Both the position numbers and the translations under genes were made by a program. This document shows, piece by piece, positions 17,371-25,366 of a stretch of 64,000 nt of DNA. Position 1 is the first letter of the stretch. Every line of letters starts with the position of its first letter. The stretch is from an uncultured Lachnospiraceae bacterium (lineage in GTDB: Bacteria > Bacillota > Clostridia > Lachnospirales > Lachnospiraceae). The stretch lies in the NCBI GenBank assembly GCA_910579865.1, contig CAJTXA010000005.1, positions 120,268 to 184,267 on the forward strand, in the 5' to 3' direction. A model generated the notes under the pieces. That model was given only the letters and a program-made list of their open reading frames with translations. It was not told where the DNA came from and ran no database searches.

Positions 17371-17694
17371 ATGAACATAATTGATTTAATCAGTGATCCT
17401 CGTATTCAACGTAACATTGCACCTCAAAAATTGCTTCTATTAACACAACTTTCTAGTCAGGCAAATATCAAATCCAAAGAAGATCTTATTCCTTTTTTCC
17501 TAAACGCTTCTTCTAAAGCAAAAGCAATGGGAATTTCTTTTAGTGATCAAGAAACTGAAATTATCTTAAGTGTCATTGCCTCTAACCTTACTGCTGGTGA
17601 CCAAGCAAAATTTGAAACAATCAAGGTATTGGCTAAAATGCTTACTGAACGAAATCCAAATAATACAATGGGTCCTAATGAAAATAACGTCTAA
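17371..17694 (+). CDS. Hypothetical protein, helical, paired with the preceding gene
   Basis: A 107-residue soluble, helical protein beginning MNIIDLISDPRIQRN, with no transmembrane segment, no Cys and no motif I know. AAAGGAGATGATA precedes the ATG. Gene order, spacing and size suggest it is co-expressed with the 156-residue protein upstream. The two share the loose pattern of a helical domain with conserved hydrophobic spacing, but not enough to call them paralogues by eye. An extended hairpin follows the stop. Confidence 0.62.
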   Translation: MNIIDLISDPRIQRNIAPQKLLLLTQLSSQANIKSKEDLIPFFLNASSKAKAMGISFSDQETEIILSVIASNLTAGDQAKFETIKVLAKMLTERNPNNTMGPNENNV

Positions 17695-17720
17695 GTTTCC
17701 ATAAATCGCCCCATTTCTTG

Positions 17721-17777
17721 CTTCCCGCTGACACATAGATACATTCTTTTGTATCTTATGTGTCTACTGCGAGGAAG
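17721..17777. terminator. Long two-tier hairpin between convergent genes
   Basis: The outer arms CTTCC-CGC (17721-17728) and GCG-A-GGAAG (17769-17777) enclose an inner stem ACACATA-GATAC / GTATC-T-TATGTGT with an 8-base loop. It lacks a clean T run, so it may be a terminator or a processed 3' end. Confidence 0.5.
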
Positions 17778-17804
17778 TTATTTATTTATAAATTATTTGT
17801 AAAC

Positions 17805-19157
17805 TTATTTTTGTAACACTCGCTTTTGAACATAAAAATAACACCCTATATGAGCAACTGCTGTTACAATCCAAGATACGGGATAAGAAATATACAAACA
17901 CTCTAATGTAGGAATACTTCGAAAAACAGTTATAATCCATATAATTCGCAGCCCACAAGCTCCTAATAAAGACACAACCATAGGCATAATCGAATATCCC
18001 ATTCCTCGGAGGCATCCCACCATAACATCCATTATTCCACAGGCAAAATAGGTCAGCATAATGATCTTCATTCGCAAGATTCCATATTGAATTACTTCTG
18101 GATCAGAAGTATAAATTCCTAATAAAAACTCTTTTATCCCATAGGCACTAAATCCTAATACTCCACCAACCAAAACGACTAAAAATAGACAATATAGCAT
18201 TGTCTTTTTTACTCTCTCATATTTTCCGCCTCCTATATTCTGGCTGGTAAAGCTAAGTGCGGTCTGATGAAATGCATTCATTGCAATATAGACAAAACCT
18301 TCTAGATTAGAAGCTGCTGTATTTCCTGCCATTGCAATATCACCAAATGAATTAATGGAAGACTGAATTAATACATTGGAAAGAGAAAATAAAGCTCCCT
18401 GAAACCCTGCTGGAAGACCAATTTTTGCTATTCTTACTAATTTATCCATAGAAATCCGTAACTTTGAGCGTCTTAGCTTACATCCTCCCTCTGTATTTTT
18501 TAATGCTCGAACAATTAATACAGCAGAAACTACCTGAGATAATACAGTTGCAATCGCTACCCCTGCCACATCCATATGAAATACCACTACAAAAACCAAA
18601 TTTAATCCTGCATTCAGCACTCCTGCTAATGTCAAATAATAGAGTGGCCGTTTTGTATCTCCAATTGCCCTTAAAATTGCACTGCCAAAATTATAAAGTA
18701 ATAACACTGGCATACCAACAAAATAAATCCGAATATAAAGAACAGATAATTCAATCACATTATCTGGTGTTCCCATTAGTTGAAGAAATGTCTTAGCAAA
18801 TCCAATTCCAATAAAAGTAAGGACTACTCCGCTAATCAAACTAAGCAAAATAGCAGTATGTACGGTTTCACTTACTTCTTTTTCCTGCTGTGCCCCATAG
18901 TAGCGTGCAATTAATACATTTGCTCCAACAGAAAGTCCCATAAATACATTCGTTAATAAATTAATTAAAGACGAAGTAGAGCCAACTGCTGCTAATGACT
19001 GACTTCCAGCATATCTTCCTACTACTACCATATCCACTGCATTAAATAAAAGCTGCAAAATACTTGATAACATAAGTGGAACTGCAAAGCGAATTAATTT
19101 AGACAATAATGCTCCTTCGCACATATTCATCTGATAGCTTTTTGTTTTCCCATTCAT
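17805..19157 (-). CDS. MATE family efflux transporter
   Basis: A 450-residue membrane exporter with about 12 segments. The opening FAVPLMLSSILQLLFNAVDM, the segment VVVGRYAGSQSLAAVG in helix 2 and LRAIGDTKRPL before helix 6 are typical of the DinF/NorM-like bacterial MATE group. The substrate is unknown. The start at 19157 (MNGKTKSYQ) has AAAGGA about 8 bases upstream; the frame is open to 19196 but that part overlaps a hairpin. The gene follows asnA on the same strand with a terminator-like hairpin between. It is clearly diverged from the MATE gene at 0.8-2.2 kb, so this is not a recent duplication. Confidence 0.92.
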   Translation of the reverse strand: MNGKTKSYQMNMCEGALLSKLIRFAVPLMLSSILQLLFNAVDMVVVGRYAGSQSLAAVGSTSSLINLLTNVFMGLSVGANVLIARYYGAQQEKEVSETVHTAILLSLISGVVLTFIGIGFAKTFLQLMGTPDNVIELSVLYIRIYFVGMPVLLLYNFGSAILRAIGDTKRPLYYLTLAGVLNAGLNLVFVVVFHMDVAGVAIATVLSQVVSAVLIVRALKNTEGGCKLRRSKLRISMDKLVRIAKIGLPAGFQGALFSLSNVLIQSSINSFGDIAMAGNTAASNLEGFVYIAMNAFHQTALSFTSQNIGGGKYERVKKTMLYCLFLVVLVGGVLGFSAYGIKEFLLGIYTSDPEVIQYGILRMKIIMLTYFACGIMDVMVGCLRGMGYSIMPMVVSLLGACGLRIIWIITVFRSIPTLECLYISYPVSWIVTAVAHIGCYFYVQKRVLQK

Positions 19158-19185
19158 TTTAATTTTCCTTTCCTTTCGCATTAGG

Positions 19186-19219
19186 AAAGAGTGCAAAGCT
19201 TTGCCTTACACTCTTTTTT
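19186..19219. terminator. Terminator-like hairpin between asnA and the MATE gene
   Basis: The 8-bp stem AAAGAGTG / CACTCTTT (19186-19193 with 19209-19216) encloses the 12-base palindrome GCAAAGCTTTGC. The T run is on the plus-strand side; on the minus strand the tail is short, so termination of asnA may be partial. Confidence 0.5.
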
Positions 19220-19231
19220 AACGATTTCCTT

Positions 19232-20245
19232 CTATAATAATTGTACTCCATTTGCACTTGTTTCCTTTATTATATCCTCTGGCCAAATCGAACTTTGTAC
19301 CTCTCCAATATGTGCTTTTCTTAAGAAAAACATACAAATTCTTGATTGTCCAATTCCTCCGCCAATTGTAAATGGAAGTTTATTTTCCAAAATAGCTTTC
19401 TGAAATGGCAATTCTGCTCGTTCTGTACATCCTGCTTTCTCTAATTGACTTTGCAGTGCATATTCATCTACACGAATCCCCATTGAGGACAGCTCCAATG
19501 CAATATCTAGTACTGGATAATAAACTACAATATCTGCATTTAACTCCCAATCATCATAATCTGGCGCCCGTCCGTCATGTCGTTCTCCATTTTCCAAAAC
19601 ATCTCCAATTTTCATAATACAGACAGCACCTTTTGCCTTTGATATATAAAATTCTCGTTCCTTTGGTGTATAATCTGGAAACATATCTGCCAATTCTTGT
19701 GTTGTAATAAAAAAGATATTAGCAGGCAAGATTTCCTCAATATAATCATATTGAATTGCCATAAATTTCTCTGTTTTACGAAGCACTTTATATACGGTTC
19801 GAACTGTATTTTTTAATGTTTCTATTGTTCGTTCTTCTCTAGAAATCACCTTTTCCCAATCCCACTGATCGACAAAAATAGAATGAATGTTGTCCATTTC
19901 TTCATCTCTACGGATTGCATTCATATCAGTATATAATCCCTCTCCCTTTGAAAATTCATATTTCTTTAACGCATAGCGTTTCCACTTTGCCAAAGAATGA
20001 ACTACCTCTGCTTTCACACCATCAATTTCCTTAATCTCAAAATCAACTGGTCTTTCCACCCCATTTAGATTGTCATTCAAACCAGATGCTGGATCGACAA
20101 ACAGCGGTGCCGATACTCGCAATAAATTTAACCTTTCTGCTAACAATGCTTCAAAAAAATCCTTTACTGTTTTAATTGCCACTTGCGTATCATGCAAGTT
20201 TAACGCAGAATGATACCCCTTTGGAATTTTTGTTTTCTTACTCAT
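19232..20245 (-). CDS. asnA: Aspartate-ammonia ligase
   Basis: A 337-residue cytoplasmic enzyme that makes asparagine from aspartate, ammonia and ATP. It has the class II tRNA-synthetase-like fold, and the normal length is about 330. Conserved stretches include VSAPLFVDPASGLNDNLNG and VVHSLAKWKR, which bind aspartate and ATP, then TDMNAIRRDE, SIFVDQWDWEK and, near the C-terminus, GGGIGQSR. AAGGTG precedes the ATG. It stands alone between an ABC exporter operon and a MATE gene. The ammonia-dependent form suits an anaerobe living with abundant NH4+. Confidence 0.97.
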   Translation of the reverse strand: MSKKTKIPKGYHSALNLHDTQVAIKTVKDFFEALLAERLNLLRVSAPLFVDPASGLNDNLNGVERPVDFEIKEIDGVKAEVVHSLAKWKRYALKKYEFSKGEGLYTDMNAIRRDEEMDNIHSIFVDQWDWEKVISREERTIETLKNTVRTVYKVLRKTEKFMAIQYDYIEEILPANIFFITTQELADMFPDYTPKEREFYISKAKGAVCIMKIGDVLENGERHDGRAPDYDDWELNADIVVYYPVLDIALELSSMGIRVDEYALQSQLEKAGCTERAELPFQKAILENKLPFTIGGGIGQSRICMFFLRKAHIGEVQSSIWPEDIIKETSANGVQLL

Positions 20246-20364
20246 TTCTTTGCACCTTTCTTATCCTTTCAAATCCCTCTATCAATTTTTTACTTTACGA
20301 ACTATTAAAACTCTTTTTTCTATAATTTGCAAGTATTATTTTATAGGATAAAAATATTTTTCTT

Positions 20365-22125
20365 CTACATACTAAATTGGCTTTGATATAGATTTGCATA
20401 AAATCCGCCTTGTGCCAATAATGTTTCATGATTTCCCTGCTCAATAATATTTCCATCTTTCATCACTAATATAATATCCGCTTCACGAATCGTAGACAAA
20501 CGATGTGCCACAATAAAACTGGTTCTTCCCTCCATCATTCGGGCAAAAGCCTTCTGAATTCGAATCTCTGTTCGAGTATCAATCGAAGATGTTGCTTCAT
20601 CTAGTATCAGCATTGGCGGCAGACAAAGCATTACTCTTGTAATACAAAGAAGCTGTTTCTGTCCTTGAGAAAGACTGCCTCCATCTTCTCCAATCCAAGT
20701 ATCATACCCATTTGGCAAACGTTTAATAAAGCTATGTGCATGAGAAGCTTTTGCTGCTGTTAAGATATCATCTTCTGTCGCATCTGGCTTTCCCATAATT
20801 ATATTTTCTCGAATCGTTCCTGCCTTTAACCAAGTTTCTTGCAGTACCATTCCATATCCAGCCCGAAGGCTTCTTCTTGTCATATGACGGATATCTGTTC
20901 CATCTACCTGAATACTGCCACTATTTACATCATAAAACCGCATTAAAAGGTTAATAATCGTTGTTTTTCCACATCCAGTCGGTCCTACAATTGCCACTCT
21001 TTGGCCTGGTTTTACCTTTAGGCTAAAATTCTGAATCAATTTCTGTTCTGGCACATAAGAAAAGTTTACATTTTGTAAGGAAACTCTTCCATCTACTTGT
21101 GTTTTTTCTACTGCATCCACTGCATCTGGAGTTTGTGCCTCTTCCTCTATCAGTTCAAATACCCGTGCTACACAGGCAAGTGCATTTTGTAATTCTGTCA
21201 CCACACCAGAAATTTCATTAAATGGTTTTGTATATTGATTGGCATAACTGAGTAAACTGGTCAAATCTCCAACAGAAAGAGTTCCCTTTACTACAGCCAT
21301 TGCACCAGTCAATGCTACTCCAGTATAGACCAAACTATTGACAAAACGAGTCGATGGATTTGTAATTGAAGAGAAAAAGATTGCATTTAGTGAACAACTG
21401 CTTAAGCGATTATTGATGGCATCAAACTGCTCCATTGCTTCTTTTTCATGTCCAAATGCCTGCACCACTTTCTGATTTCCAATCATCTCATCTATAAATG
21501 CGGTCTGCTCTCCTCTTGTTTCTGATTGCAGTTTAAACATCATATAAGTCTTTCTAGCAATAAAACTTGCTACAAATAGAGAAATTGGTGTTACCAAAAT
21601 TACTACTACTGTAATTCCTACATTTTTCGTAAGCATAATCACAAGTGTCCCTAATATTGTAACTAAACCAGTAAAAAACTGAGTAAATCCCATTAATAAG
21701 CCATCCGCAAACTGATCCACATCTGCAATTACACGACTGACTATCTCCCCATAGGAATGAGAATCAATATATTTTAATGGAAGAATCTCTAATTTACGAA
21801 ATGCTTTTTCACGGATATCTTGCACAACCTGATACGTAATCTTATTATTACAGATATTCATAAGCCATTGTGCACCTGCTGTCAGCAATATAATAATTGC
21901 CATTGTCTGCAATATGGCAAAAAGGCCATGAAAGTTTACATTTTCCTTTCCTACAATAAAATTAACAGCATCTCCAATTAAAATTGGAAGATATAGCCTT
22001 AATGCTACTGTTACTGCTCCCAATAAAATCGAAAGGAATAGAAATAACCAGTGTTTTCCTATAAATTGCATTACTTTTTTTAATGTTTGTATTTGCTTTT
22101 TTCTCTTGGTTTTTTCTTGTGCCAT
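20365..22125 (-). CDS. ABC exporter half-transporter, catalytic-site subunit
   Basis: A 586-residue type IV ABC exporter with six membrane helices (about 30-320), then a nucleotide-binding domain. Walker A is GPTGCGKT (381-388), the signature LSQGQ, and Walker B LILDEATSS with the catalytic Glu. The switch histidine is present in IVAHRLS. The partner gene immediately upstream has a degenerate site, so the pair should form a heterodimer like TM287/288, LmrCD or BmrCD. The ATG overlaps the partner's stop (TAATG), with AAAGGAGGAG inside the partner's 3' end. Drugs, lipids or peptides are possible substrates; none can be inferred. Confidence 0.93.
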   Translation of the reverse strand: MAQEKTKRKKQIQTLKKVMQFIGKHWLFLFLSILLGAVTVALRLYLPILIGDAVNFIVGKENVNFHGLFAILQTMAIIILLTAGAQWLMNICNNKITYQVVQDIREKAFRKLEILPLKYIDSHSYGEIVSRVIADVDQFADGLLMGFTQFFTGLVTILGTLVIMLTKNVGITVVVILVTPISLFVASFIARKTYMMFKLQSETRGEQTAFIDEMIGNQKVVQAFGHEKEAMEQFDAINNRLSSCSLNAIFFSSITNPSTRFVNSLVYTGVALTGAMAVVKGTLSVGDLTSLLSYANQYTKPFNEISGVVTELQNALACVARVFELIEEEAQTPDAVDAVEKTQVDGRVSLQNVNFSYVPEQKLIQNFSLKVKPGQRVAIVGPTGCGKTTIINLLMRFYDVNSGSIQVDGTDIRHMTRRSLRAGYGMVLQETWLKAGTIRENIIMGKPDATEDDILTAAKASHAHSFIKRLPNGYDTWIGEDGGSLSQGQKQLLCITRVMLCLPPMLILDEATSSIDTRTEIRIQKAFARMMEGRTSFIVAHRLSTIREADIILVMKDGNIIEQGNHETLLAQGGFYANLYQSQFSM

Positions 22126-23858
22126 TACTGCTCCTCCTTTGGAAATTGAGAATAATAGATTTCCTGATATACAGGACAGGTTTGTAATAACTCTTGATGT
22201 GTTCCCACTCCGACTGCTATCCCATCATCTAATACAATAATCTGATCGGCATATTGAATGGAAGAAGTTCTCTGTGATACAATAAACACTGTCATCTGCT
22301 CTTTTCTTTCTCGAATTGCCTTCCGCAGCTTGGCATCTGTTGCATAGTCTAGTGCAGAAGCACTATCATCTAAAATTAAAATTTCTGGTTTTCTTACTAA
22401 GGCACGTGCAATGGTAAACCGCTGTCTTTGACCACCAGAAAGATTTTTTCCTCCCTGTGCTATATTGGAATCAAGTCCACCTTCTTTTCCCTCTACAATT
22501 TCCTTTGCCTGTGCTGTTTCTAGTGCTTCCCAAAGCTCCTCTTCGGTCGCCTCTTTATTTCCCCACAAAAGATTTTCACGAATGGTTCCTTTAAAAAGCA
22601 CTGCTTTTTGCATAACAATTCCAATTTTCCTACGTAATTCTTCTATTGGATAATCTCGTACATCAATTCCATTTATTTTGATTGTCCCTTTTGTTACATC
22701 ATAAAATCTTGGAATCAAATGGATCAGAGAAGTTTTTCCAGAACCAGTACCACCAATGACCCCTACTGTTTGCCCTTTTCTTACTTTTAAATTAATATCA
22801 GTAAGCGATTCTGCTCCAGCTCCTTGATAAGTTAAGCAGACATGATCCCATTCTACCGCATAAGAGTCGGTTTCCTTTTTATCCCACCCCTCCTTTTTTT
22901 CTGTTACAGAAATACTAGTTTCTGTTTCAAAGATACTTTGAATTCGATCTCCACAAGCTACAGATTTTGTAATATTTACTATTAAATCTGCCATTTTAAT
23001 TAGCTCTACTAAAATCTGTGACATATAATTCACCAGTGCTACAACCTGACCCTGTAAAAGAATTCCACTCTCTACTCGAACTGCACCAATATAAATTAAA
23101 ACTACAATTGCTCCATTAATAATAATATACGTAAATGGATTGGTTAATGCAGCAATTTTTCCTACATGAACCTGCATAGCAGTTAAAAGCTGATTATGAT
23201 TTGTAAAATAGCGGATTTCACTTTCCTCTTTATTAAATGCTCGGATTACTCTTGCTCCAGTTAAGTTTTCTCTTGTAATTCCAAGCACTTTATCTAATCC
23301 TGCCTGTACTTTTTTATAAAGAGGCATGGTTACTAACATAACACCAAACACAACAATACAAAGTAGTGGAATCGTTACCACAAATACCAAAGCTGCTTCC
23401 CAGTCAATTGTAAAAGCCATTACCATTGCGCCTAATACAATAAATGGCGAACGTAAAAATAGACGTAATACCATATTGACACAGCTTTGTACTTGATTGA
23501 CATCGCTTGTCATACGGGTAATTAAAGTTGAGGTGCCAATTGTATCCATTTCTGTAAAAGAAAGACTTTGAATATGAGAAAATAGTGCATGACGCAGTTT
23601 GGTTGCAAATCCAACAGCTGCTCTGGCAGAAAAATACTGCGCTGTCAAAGAACAGGTTAATCCAATTATGCCTAGTGCAATCATAATGGCACACATTCGT
23701 ATAATATAACTGTTATCCCTATTTGGGATACCTGTATCGATAATTGCTGCTACTACAAGAGGAATAAGCAGCTCGAAGGAAGCTTCTAGCATTTTAAATA
23801 GTGGTGCTAAAATACTTTCCTTTCGGTAATCTTTTAGATATTTAAGTATTTTTTTCAC
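22125..23858 (-). CDS. ABC exporter half-transporter, degenerate-site subunit
   Basis: About 577 residues: six membrane helices followed by an ATP-binding domain with Walker A GGTGSGKT and signature LSGGQ. In Walker B the catalytic Glu is replaced by Asp (LILDDSAS), and the switch histidine is Gln (IVSQRTSS). These two changes are exactly those of the non-hydrolysing site in heterodimeric exporters. It is coupled to the downstream subunit by TAATG overlap. I place the start at GTG 23856-23858, five bases after GGGAGG (23864-23869). The frame is open to 23960, but no upstream ATG has a ribosome site. A palindrome covers the promoter. Confidence 0.92.
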   Translation of the reverse strand: MKKILKYLKDYRKESILAPLFKMLEASFELLIPLVVAAIIDTGIPNRDNSYIIRMCAIMIALGIIGLTCSLTAQYFSARAAVGFATKLRHALFSHIQSLSFTEMDTIGTSTLITRMTSDVNQVQSCVNMVLRLFLRSPFIVLGAMVMAFTIDWEAALVFVVTIPLLCIVVFGVMLVTMPLYKKVQAGLDKVLGITRENLTGARVIRAFNKEESEIRYFTNHNQLLTAMQVHVGKIAALTNPFTYIIINGAIVVLIYIGAVRVESGILLQGQVVALVNYMSQILVELIKMADLIVNITKSVACGDRIQSIFETETSISVTEKKEGWDKKETDSYAVEWDHVCLTYQGAGAESLTDINLKVRKGQTVGVIGGTGSGKTSLIHLIPRFYDVTKGTIKINGIDVRDYPIEELRRKIGIVMQKAVLFKGTIRENLLWGNKEATEEELWEALETAQAKEIVEGKEGGLDSNIAQGGKNLSGGQRQRFTIARALVRKPEILILDDSASALDYATDAKLRKAIRERKEQMTVFIVSQRTSSIQYADQIIVLDDGIAVGVGTHQELLQTCPVYQEIYYSQFPKEEQ

Positions 23859-23907
23859 AACAACCTCCCGATTTCTTTCGTTTATTTGCCAGTTTGACAT
23901 AGAATTT

Positions 23908-23936
23908 ACTATATCATATTTTTTCCATATATGGAA
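23908..23936 (-). promoter_or_regulatory. Promoter with palindromic operator for the ABC exporter pair
   Basis: A minus-strand TATAGT (23908-23913) lies 17 bases from TTCCAT (23931-23936). The latter is the end of the perfect 14-base palindrome TTCCATATATGGAA (23923-23936). A palindrome over a weak -35 is a common arrangement for a repressor such as a MarR or TetR protein, but no such gene is adjacent. Confidence 0.5.
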
Positions 23937-24293
23937 GTAAGTATGCAAAACTTCAGCCAAAAATAGCTACACAATCTATGGAGATTTTCAAACTTGCAGT
24001 TCTATTACAAAAGGAAATTGGCAAATAACTTTTCCACTTGAAATAGCAGAAATTATAAAGTAAAAAACAACTCAATTGACCTTTCAGACCATAGACAAAA
24101 TGACTAACAAGTTCATAACTTTCTAGCCATTTTGTCTTTTTTATATTTAATAAATTAAAAAATCGATTCATATTATCTTTCTACCAATTATTTTCATATA
24201 AAAACAAAAGTTCCACCATAAATAAAAACTAAAATATACAAAATTTCACAAATAGGATAAAAAAATTGTTGTATTCTAATTTATTACAAGTCT
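23937..24293. other. Interval without a recognisable gene; plus-strand remnant possible
   Basis: This stretch holds no complete gene. A plus-strand frame ending at about 24027 reads AKLQPKIATQSMEIFKLAVL and then QKEIGK before a stop, which looks protein-like but has no start. It is followed by a good plus-strand terminator. It may be the tail of a decayed gene. The minus-strand frame at 23953-24171 has no ribosome site and is rejected. Confidence 0.35.
24093..24142 (+). terminator. Orphan plus-strand terminator
   Basis: The 10-bp stem AGACAAAATG / CATTTTGTCT (24093-24102 with 24128-24137), extended by CTA/TAG, is followed by T6. No complete plus-strand gene lies upstream. Confidence 0.7.
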
Positions 24294-25214
24294 TTAATAA
24301 TTCTCAGTATTCAAAAAAATAGAATTTTCTGGCTGCTCCATATACCTTAACCATTGCTGCGGAAGCTCATCTGCAAAAAGAGAAACCATTCCTCCCACGA
24401 TAGCACATATGGTATCCCGATCCCCCAAAGCAGAAACTGCCATCCACAATGCTTCTTCTACTGAGATATAAAAATATGCCACACACCAAAGACAAAATGG
24501 AACTGTATCTTGTGCAGTCAGCTTGATGCCATTTCCAAGTATAGAAACTACAAAATCTATATTGCTCTCTTTTTTAATAGAAACTGCAGATAATATTTTA
24601 TATTTCGTATCACTTTCTGGTAATTGATCTGCAACATCACGCAAAAAAGTTTCTCCCTCTCCAAAATATCGCCCTAGCTTTTTATTCAGAATCAAAGCTG
24701 ATGCTATGGCAACAGCCATCGCACCCACGATTCCTTCCATATGAGCATGGGTAACTTCAGCAGATGCCCTAGCATAGTATAAAACTTTGTCCAAATCATC
24801 TGCAAAATAGGCACCTATAGGTGCAACACGCATTGCACCGCCATTCCCCATAGAACCCATTCCATCAAATGCTTCTGATGCAGCATCCCGCCAATTTTGC
24901 CCTTCTCCTATACTTCGTAAAATAGAATGTGCTGTTCCTCCATACCCCCGATGCCAGTCCAGTGCATAATTCTTTGCAAAAATACTAGCCAATGCATCCT
25001 GGTCTATTTTCCCATACTTTTTCAGGATATGATATATTCCGATTGCCATCACAGTATCATCAGTAAAATGCCAGGACTTATTCAAAATCTCTCTTTTTTT
25101 TATTCTTTCACTGGCTATTTCATCAGGCACAAAAAAACTTTGTCCAAAACAATCTCCTAATGCAATGCCATCTAATGCACGTTTTGCGTATTTTATTCTA
25201 TCCTTCAATTCCAA
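24294..25214 (-). CDS. ADP-ribosylglycohydrolase family protein
   Basis: A 306-residue all-helical hydrolase of the DraG/ARH family. The di-metal site residues show as FTDDT (about residues 50-54) near the N-terminus and GDRDT near the C-terminus. The middle motif GNGGAMRVAPIG is also conserved. Family members remove ADP-ribose from Arg or other residues, or act on related N-glycosides; the substrate here is unknown. No ADP-ribosyltransferase gene is adjacent. A second, unlike member of the family is encoded at 42.1-43.2 kb. I see no clear terminator after it. The C-terminus is slightly short but contains all metal ligands. Confidence 0.88.
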   Translation of the reverse strand: MELKDRIKYAKRALDGIALGDCFGQSFFVPDEIASERIKKREILNKSWHFTDDTVMAIGIYHILKKYGKIDQDALASIFAKNYALDWHRGYGGTAHSILRSIGEGQNWRDAASEAFDGMGSMGNGGAMRVAPIGAYFADDLDKVLYYARASAEVTHAHMEGIVGAMAVAIASALILNKKLGRYFGEGETFLRDVADQLPESDTKYKILSAVSIKKESNIDFVVSILGNGIKLTAQDTVPFCLWCVAYFYISVEEALWMAVSALGDRDTICAIVGGMVSLFADELPQQWLRYMEQPENSIFLNTENY

Positions 25215-25288
25215 TTACAACTCCCTCCAATCCTATCCCTTTCATTGAACCATATAATTATGGTGTAAACCTTATTTTTCTGGATATG

Positions 25289-25345
25289 AAAAATACCTCC
25301 AAAGTAACAGATTTTTATATTTTATCTGTCTACTTTAGAGGTATT
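25289..25345 (-). terminator. Terminator of the M16C peptidase gene
   Basis: A long stem pairs 25292-25312 with 25324-25345 (one mismatch, one bulge) and is followed on the minus strand by T5. It begins 22 bases after the peptidase stop. Confidence 0.82.
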
Positions 25346-25366
25346 ATATCAAAATCTTTTCTTTAA

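Noticed and set aside
23953..24171. 72-codon minus-strand frame upstream of the ABC exporter
   Set aside because: No ribosome site, and it spans the operator and an orphan terminator.
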